DNA from: JAZSMS01 sp045536015
GTDB lineage: Bacteria; Bacillota; Clostridia; Christensenellales; QALW01
DNA: 9,767 nucleotides
Direction of reading: 5' to 3'
Assembly: GCA_045536015.1 (NCBI GenBank)
Contig: JAZSMS010000037.1
Location: forward strand, 1-9,767
This document shows, in pieces, positions 6,072-9,767 of this stretch. Numbering within the stretch: the first letter of the stretch is position 1; every line of letters starts with the position of its first letter. The position numbers and the translations under genes were made by a program. Below the pieces are notes generated by a model, which was given only the letters and a program-made list of their open reading frames with translations, was not told the origin of the DNA and searched no databases.

Positions 6072-6336
6072 CTTTGCTACCTCCGCGTACAACTGCAGTT
6101 TCAACACGTGCACGAATTACGCACTCAAGTGCGCCACGGTCAATAATATGAACCATAGCGTTTTTAACTTCTAAATCAGAAAGCGTGCTTAAAACCGCCT
6201 TTTCAATAGAAGTGCCAAACTGTTGTTTCACTATTGATTCAAGCTCTATTGTTATGCCATTTTCGCTTGGTGAAATTTCAATATAGGCATCACTTGATTC
6301 TAACGTACCTGCAACGGCAGGTTGTAAAATTTTCAC
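6064..6336 (-). CDS. citD: citrate/citramalate lyase gamma subunit (acyl carrier protein)
   Basis: This small 90-residue carrier holds the phosphoribosyl-dephospho-CoA prosthetic group on which the acyl group is shuttled. The signature AGTLESSDAYIEI (9-21) includes Ser14, the position of the modified serine in known CitD proteins. The start is GTG at 6334-6336: it gives MKILQPAVAGTLESSD, which matches the family N-terminus, and lies 8 bases after an AAAGGTGG ribosome site. The GTG four codons upstream falls inside that site and is rejected. It is the first gene of the five-gene leftward operon, close behind the promoter and palindromic operator at 6381-6411. CitX activity to load the group is encoded on the divergent operon (8412-9644). 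Confidence 0.95.
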   Translation of the reverse strand: MKILQPAVAGTLESSDAYIEISPSENGITIELESIVKQQFGTSIEKAVLSTLSDLEVKNAMVHIIDRGALECVIRARVETAVVRGGSKDA

Positions 6337-6380
6337 AAATAAAACCACCTTTTAATAAAAGATATAGTAACAATTCAACG

Positions 6381-6399
6381 ATATTGTATAACACAATAT
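6381..6399. promoter_or_regulatory. cit operator: perfect inverted repeat over the citD -10
   Basis: ATATTGT (6381-6387) and ACAATAT (6393-6399) are perfect 7-bp arms around ATAAC. The site covers the -10 and part of the spacer of the leftward cit promoter, where a bound repressor would block RNA polymerase. Its TTGTATAACA also occurs in the glmS leader. A further half-site-like GTAACAATT lies at 6367-6375. Confidence 0.6.
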
Positions 6400-6411
6400 A
6401 AAAAAATGCAA
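6383..6411 (-). promoter_or_regulatory. promoter of the citDEF-hydratase operon
   Basis: On the minus strand TTGCAT (6406-6411) as -35 and TACAAT (6383-6388) as -10 are separated by 17 bases. Both are 4-of-6 or better matches to the sigma-A consensus. It lies 46 bases before the citD GTG. Confidence 0.65.
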
Positions 6412-6462
6412 ATATTTTTGGGTATTTTTCTTTTTTTTCTTTTCTTAGTAAGCATAATGTTG

Positions 6463-6468
6463 TATAAT
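6463..6468 (+). promoter_or_regulatory. citC promoter -10 element
   Basis: A perfect TATAAT lies 26 bases before the citC ATG. The upstream region is a T-rich tract (6425-6446) with no good -35, so the promoter may be weak or activator-dependent. The surrounding TTGTATAATA (6460-6469) differs by one base from the TTGTATAACA of the cit and glmS sites. Confidence 0.5.
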
Positions 6469-6494
6469 AAATAAAAAAGTTGCGTAGGTGAAGT

Positions 6495-7478
6495 ATGTTT
6501 TTAGAGGTACTTGATAGCTTATCGGGTGAAAAATTAAAAAAACGTAATGCACTTTTAGTTAATTTTGGACTTGAAGCAGAAGAAAACGTAGAAAAAACAG
6601 TATTGCTTTGGGATGAGGAAACGCTTGTTGGTTGTGGCTCAATAGACGATAATGTCTTAAAGCTTATAGCAGTTGACAGGACGTATCAGGGACAGGGAAT
6701 ATCGGCAAAAATAGTTACGGCACTAAGGCAAGAGGCCTTTAAAAAAGGTAAAACACACCTTTTTTTATATACTAAACCTCAAAATGAGCAAATGTTTACC
6801 GATTTGTTTTTTTATCCCGTTGCAAAGACTGAAAATGTACTTTTAATGGAAAATAAAAAAGACGGCGTAAAAAACTTTGTTGCATCATTAGATAAAAATA
6901 AAAACGCAAAGGCGGCTTCGGCAGTAGTTATAAACGGAAATCCATTTACGCTGGGGCACAGATTTTTAATAGAAATTGCCGCAAAGCAAAGCGAACACGT
7001 ATACGTTTTTGTGTTATCAGAGGATAAAAGTGAATTTTCTTTTGCCGAAAGGTTTGAAATGGCAAAAAAGGGGACAGAACATCTTCTAAATGTTACAGTA
7101 CTCCCTACGGGCCCGTACTTAATTTCTTCGGCAACGTTTCCTAAATACTTTCTAAAAAATCGCGATCAGGTGCAAAAAATTCAGTGCGAGCTTGATATAG
7201 AAATTTTTGCAAACTACTTTGCACCCGAATTTAATATAGTTAAAAGATTTGTTGGCAGTGAACCGCTTTCAAAGTTAACAAACGAATATAACAATGCACT
7301 TAAAGAGATGTTGCCGCAAAAGAATATTGAACTTGTAGTTATTGAAAGGCTTGAGGAAAATCAACAACCTGTTTCGGCAAGCCACATTCGCAAGGAGATA
7401 GAAAGCGGCAGGATAGAAAATATTTATAATCTTGTGCCTCAAACAACGCTTGAGGTAATCTTAAGGAGGACAAAATGA
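6495..7478 (+). CDS. citC: [citrate (pro-3S)-lyase] ligase (acetate:SH-lyase ligase)
   Basis: This 327-residue enzyme uses ATP and acetate to acetylate the thiol of the lyase's prosthetic group on CitD, switching the lyase on. The N-terminal part (about 35-120) is GNAT-like, with VDRTYQGQGISAKIVTALRQ as the acetyl-CoA-loop-like segment. The C-terminal part is a nucleotidyltransferase-type domain with the HxGH-like motif GNPFTLGHRFLIE (148-160), a SEDKSEFSFAERFEM segment and SASHIRKEIESG (293-304). The length fits the family. The ATG follows a modest GGTGA ribosome site. It is the first gene of the rightward maturation operon, divergent from citD. If the lyase acts on citramalate, this ligase would be the citramalate-lyase ligase. 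Confidence 0.95.
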   Translation: MFLEVLDSLSGEKLKKRNALLVNFGLEAEENVEKTVLLWDEETLVGCGSIDDNVLKLIAVDRTYQGQGISAKIVTALRQEAFKKGKTHLFLYTKPQNEQMFTDLFFYPVAKTENVLLMENKKDGVKNFVASLDKNKNAKAASAVVINGNPFTLGHRFLIEIAAKQSEHVYVFVLSEDKSEFSFAERFEMAKKGTEHLLNVTVLPTGPYLISSATFPKYFLKNRDQVQKIQCELDIEIFANYFAPEFNIVKRFVGSEPLSKLTNEYNNALKEMLPQKNIELVVIERLEENQQPVSASHIRKEIESGRIENIYNLVPQTTLEVILRRTK

Positions 7479-8410
7479 ACGATCGTCAGGAATCACACGT
7501 ATTAAGCAGTTATTTTGCACCGCGCGGACATAACCGAATGTATGCGCTTGGGATGCAGCTTGCACAACTTTATCTTTCGCCTTTTGATAAGCTTATAGGT
7601 GTTATAGGTGAGGCGGGCTCCGGAAAGAGCGCACTTTTGCGCGGAATGTTTCCGGGACTTGAGCTTACTAATGACGACGACGGCGTTTACGTTAGACCTT
7701 TGCCCATCCTGGAGCAAAGCGCGGGATTTTTTACACCGCATACTTATCATCTTGACGTTCGATTTGAAAACGGCTTTACGCAAATGAGCGTGCTTGCCGA
7801 TGCGATAATCGAGGCGCTTCAAAACGGAAAGCGCGTTATTGTTGAACATTTTGATCTTATTTACCCGCTTTTGGGCTTTAATGCAAACCTTTTAATAGGT
7901 GTTGGCGAGCAGATTTTAATTTCGCGCCCCACAATATTCGGACCCGAGCCGCAGGAGTTAAGAAAAAATGTGTACGAATCGCTTAAATATCGTCTTATGG
8001 CACACTCGGCAGAGGATCTTTGCGAAACGTGTATGCCGGTAGAAGATATGACACGCTGCGGACACGACGACGTTAAGCACGGCTTTGCAATTACCTTCCC
8101 TGATAGAAAGCCGGAATTTGATATTGCCGAACTTGAGGCAAGGGTAAATGAAAAGATAAAAGAAAACATTCCGATAACGTACGTTGATATAAATCACGTT
8201 TCTATCGGTGGTCAGATGCATTATTGTACCGGTCCGCGAATTCACGTTTCGCATACGGGACAGATAGAAAACTTTAAGCTTTTGCATCATTTTGTTTTTG
8301 ACAGATTCAGTAAAAACTGGCTGCTTATAGGCTGTGTTGGACCCAAGGCGGAGGAAAACCTTAAAAAGCTTGACGAGCAGCAAAAAAAACAGTCGGACCT
8401 CATTATCTGA
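7475..8410 (+). CDS. P-loop protein with C-terminal tRNA-synthetase SAD-like domain, function unknown
   Basis: This is a 311-residue protein of unknown function. Near the N-terminus, GVIGEAGSGKSALL (42-55) is a clear Walker A loop, and RVIVEHFDLIY (120-130) is a possible Walker B strand. A cysteine/histidine cluster follows: CETC (183-186), CGH (195-197) and H202, which could bind zinc. The end contains HYCTGPRIHVSHTGQI (249-264), resembling the C-x-G-P/T-x-x-HV-x-x-TG motif of the second additional domain of threonyl- and alanyl-tRNA synthetases. No aminoacylation domain is present. I recall similar proteins annotated with this SAD label near citrate lyase genes, but cannot check it. The ATG overlaps the citC stop (ATGA) and has a strong AAGGAGG (7463-7469), so it is well translated with citC. 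A role in lyase maturation or de-acetylation is speculation. Confidence 0.9.
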   Translation: MNDRQESHVLSSYFAPRGHNRMYALGMQLAQLYLSPFDKLIGVIGEAGSGKSALLRGMFPGLELTNDDDGVYVRPLPILEQSAGFFTPHTYHLDVRFENGFTQMSVLADAIIEALQNGKRVIVEHFDLIYPLLGFNANLLIGVGEQILISRPTIFGPEPQELRKNVYESLKYRLMAHSAEDLCETCMPVEDMTRCGHDDVKHGFAITFPDRKPEFDIAELEARVNEKIKENIPITYVDINHVSIGGQMHYCTGPRIHVSHTGQIENFKLLHHFVFDRFSKNWLLIGCVGPKAEENLKKLDEQQKKQSDLII

Positions 8411-8411
8411 T

Positions 8412-9644
8412 ATGCAAAAGGTTACTCTTTTTGAAGTGCTTTCGGCACGTGATAGACGAGTCGAAAAGCAAAAAGAACTTTTAAAAAACGGTTTTCCGAT
8501 TGTTTGCTTTACAATGAATATTGCAGGAGAGGTTAAAAATACGCCACTTATTGAACGTGCTTTTAATTTTGGATTAACTTTGCTTGAAGAAAGCCTTGAT
8601 GCTTATGAAATAGTTGCTTACGACGAAGAACGCGCAAAAACAGGTTGTTGTGCGTATATGAGCATAAATGCAGATGGAAAGAAAATAAAAGAAATTTGCG
8701 TTAACATAGAAGAAAGCACTCCTATTGGCAGACTTTTTGATATTGACGTAATTTTGCCAAGCGGAAAAAAGTTAGAGCGGTCAAACGAACGCGGCTGTCT
8801 TATCTGCGGAAAGGCGGGCAGAGAGTGTGCGGCAAGCAGAGCACATTCTGCTGATGAGCTTTTTGAAAAAACGCAAAATATTATAAAAGACCATTTTGCA
8901 AGGCAAAACGTTTTTGATTTGGCAATCGAAGCACTTTTATACGAGGTTAATGTTACGCCTAAGCCGGGGCTTGTTGACAGACAAAATAACGGAAGTCACA
9001 GCGATATGTGCCGAAAAACCTTTTTAAAAAGTGCAAAGGCAATAAAGCCGTATTTTGAAAAGTGCTTTTTAATTGGAAAAAATAGTGGCAGTTCAGACGA
9101 AAAACAACTTTTTGCCCTTTTAAAAAGCGAGGGAATAAAGGCAGAAGAACAAATGAGAATCGCAACGGGTGGAGTAAACACCCACGCGGGTGCCATCTAT
9201 TCGTTTGGAATTTTGCTTGCGACAATAGGTAAAAACGGCAAAAAACTTGAAGAAATATTTTTGCAATCTTCAAAAATTGCGCTAGTAAGCGGCGATGATA
9301 ATTCCTTTGGTGTGCGCGCGCAGGTTGCAAACGGCTTTCCTCAAATAAAAATAAGCCTACCATATTATATAAGGGCGATTGAAGATGGGCTTTCACTTAA
9401 TCAGGCGGGAGTGCAGACTCTTTTAAAGCTGATAGCGATAACAGAAGATACAAACGTTTTACGCCGCGGCGGAAAAGAGTGCGCCGATTGGGTAAAGCAA
9501 AAGGTGCAAGAAGCAATAAAAGACGGGTATGCAAAAACAGAAGTTGTAGAAAATTTGGATAAACTGTTTATTCAAAAAAACGTTTCGCCCGGTGGCTGTG
9601 CCGACTTGCTTGCAATAACATATTTTTTATATTTTTTAAATTAG
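8412..9644 (+). CDS. citXG: CitX-CitG fusion: prosthetic-group transferase plus triphosphoribosyl-dephospho-CoA synthase
   Basis: This 410-residue protein joins two enzymes that are separate in many bacteria. Residues 1 to about 150 are CitX, which transfers the phosphoribosyl-dephospho-CoA group to Ser14 of CitD: VTLFEVLSARDRR (4-16), GRLFDIDVI (106-114) and ERGCLICGKAGREC (126-139). Residues about 165-410 are CitG, which makes the precursor from ATP and dephospho-CoA: TPKPGLVDRQNNGSH (182-196), GGVNTHAGAIYSFG (253-266), ANGFPQI (306-312), DTNVLRRGG (346-354) and SPGGCADLLA (392-401). Both halves look complete. The frame is open upstream from 8334, but that stretch lies in the preceding gene; the ATG at 8412, one base after its stop, fits the CitX start. 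Only a weak GGAC precedes it, so it probably relies on coupling. Last gene of the operon. Confidence 0.94.
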   Translation: MQKVTLFEVLSARDRRVEKQKELLKNGFPIVCFTMNIAGEVKNTPLIERAFNFGLTLLEESLDAYEIVAYDEERAKTGCCAYMSINADGKKIKEICVNIEESTPIGRLFDIDVILPSGKKLERSNERGCLICGKAGRECAASRAHSADELFEKTQNIIKDHFARQNVFDLAIEALLYEVNVTPKPGLVDRQNNGSHSDMCRKTFLKSAKAIKPYFEKCFLIGKNSGSSDEKQLFALLKSEGIKAEEQMRIATGGVNTHAGAIYSFGILLATIGKNGKKLEEIFLQSSKIALVSGDDNSFGVRAQVANGFPQIKISLPYYIRAIEDGLSLNQAGVQTLLKLIAITEDTNVLRRGGKECADWVKQKVQEAIKDGYAKTEVVENLDKLFIQKNVSPGGCADLLAITYFLYFLN

Positions 9645-9662
9645 TAAAATTATTTCAAAAAG

Positions 9663-9688
9663 ACCGACTGAAATTCAGTCGGTTTTTT
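9663..9688 (+). terminator. intrinsic terminator of the citC operon
   Basis: ACCGACTGA (9663-9671) and TCAGTCGGT (9675-9683) form a perfect 9-bp stem with a 3-base AAT loop (9672-9674), followed by T to 9688. It lies 18 bases after the citXG stop. Confidence 0.92.
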
Positions 9689-9767
9689 ATGTGCTTTGCA
9701 TAAGCTTTTTCAATTACATGTCATCAAATCTATATTTTATTAATAAAATTATAATACAAATTTCAGT

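Noticed and set aside
6072..6113. Longer citE start 14 codons upstream
   Set aside because: It lies inside citD, and the family N-terminus is MLRSLLFLPGN, directly at the ATG 6069-6071.
7502..8383. Three leftward open frames opposite the P-loop/SAD gene
   Set aside because: The sense frame has a clear Walker A motif, a strong ribosome site and citC coupling; the antisense translations are rich in Arg, Lys and Ser and show no recognisable domain.
8334..8411. Upstream ATG extending citXG by 26 residues into the previous gene
   Set aside because: The extension is low-complexity, basic and out of frame with the P-loop/SAD gene; CitX homology begins at the ATG at 8412.
9734..9749. 16-bp perfect palindrome ATTTTATTAATAAAAT near the right edge
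   Set aside because: It is made only of A and T in an AT-rich non-coding tail with no gene visible, so it may be chance; the window ends too soon to judge.
1..9767. tRNA, rRNA, CRISPR array or transposase gene
   Set aside because: No cloverleaf, no regularly spaced direct repeats and no transposase-like protein could be seen on either strand.

Overview
The window looks like a chromosomal piece of an anaerobic, low-GC Firmicute, probably a gut-type member of Clostridia. The DNA is AT-rich, the Shine-Dalgarno sites are strong (GGAGG or AGGTG types), genes are packed into short operons, and the enzymes belong to oxygen-sensitive amino-acid or organic-acid fermentation. The species cannot be named from the sequence.

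Layout. Positions 1-878 (leftward) hold the cobalamin-binding subunit of glutamate mutase (glmS) and the start of its MutL/GlmL partner ATPase, which runs off the left edge. Positions 1018-1995 (leftward) hold a GntR-type regulator with its own promoter and terminator. Positions 1996-2384 contain no gene; they carry the gntR promoter and operator-like repeats, a strong terminator and most of a 278-bp palindromic, MITE-like element (2125-2402) that runs into the 3' end of the next gene. Positions 2385-6336 (leftward) are one tight operon of five genes: citD, citE and citF (gamma, beta and alpha subunits of a citrate-lyase-type enzyme), then the alpha and beta subunits of a two-subunit class I fumarase-type hydratase. 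Positions 6337-6494 form a divergent promoter region. Positions 6495-9644 (rightward) hold the lyase maturation operon: citC ligase, an unusual P-loop protein with a tRNA-synthetase SAD-like C-terminus, and a CitX-CitG fusion, closed by a terminator at 9663-9688.

How they fit together. Glutamate mutase, a class I hydratase and a citrate-lyase-type complex are three steps of the methylaspartate (Barker) pathway of glutamate fermentation: glutamate to 3-methylaspartate, then mesaconate, then citramalate, then acetate plus pyruvate. My reading is therefore that the hydratase is mesaconase and the lyase is citramalate lyase, with citC and citXG making and acetylating its prosthetic group. Methylaspartate ammonia-lyase and the glutamate mutase large subunit are not seen and would be expected beyond the left edge. 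Related TTGTATAACA/TATAACAATT motifs lie in the glmS, gntR, cit and possibly citC promoter regions, suggesting that the GntR protein controls the whole set.

The least explained items are the P-loop/SAD protein between citC and citXG, the palindromic element that supplies the last codons of the hydratase beta subunit, and the sensor half of the GntR regulator.
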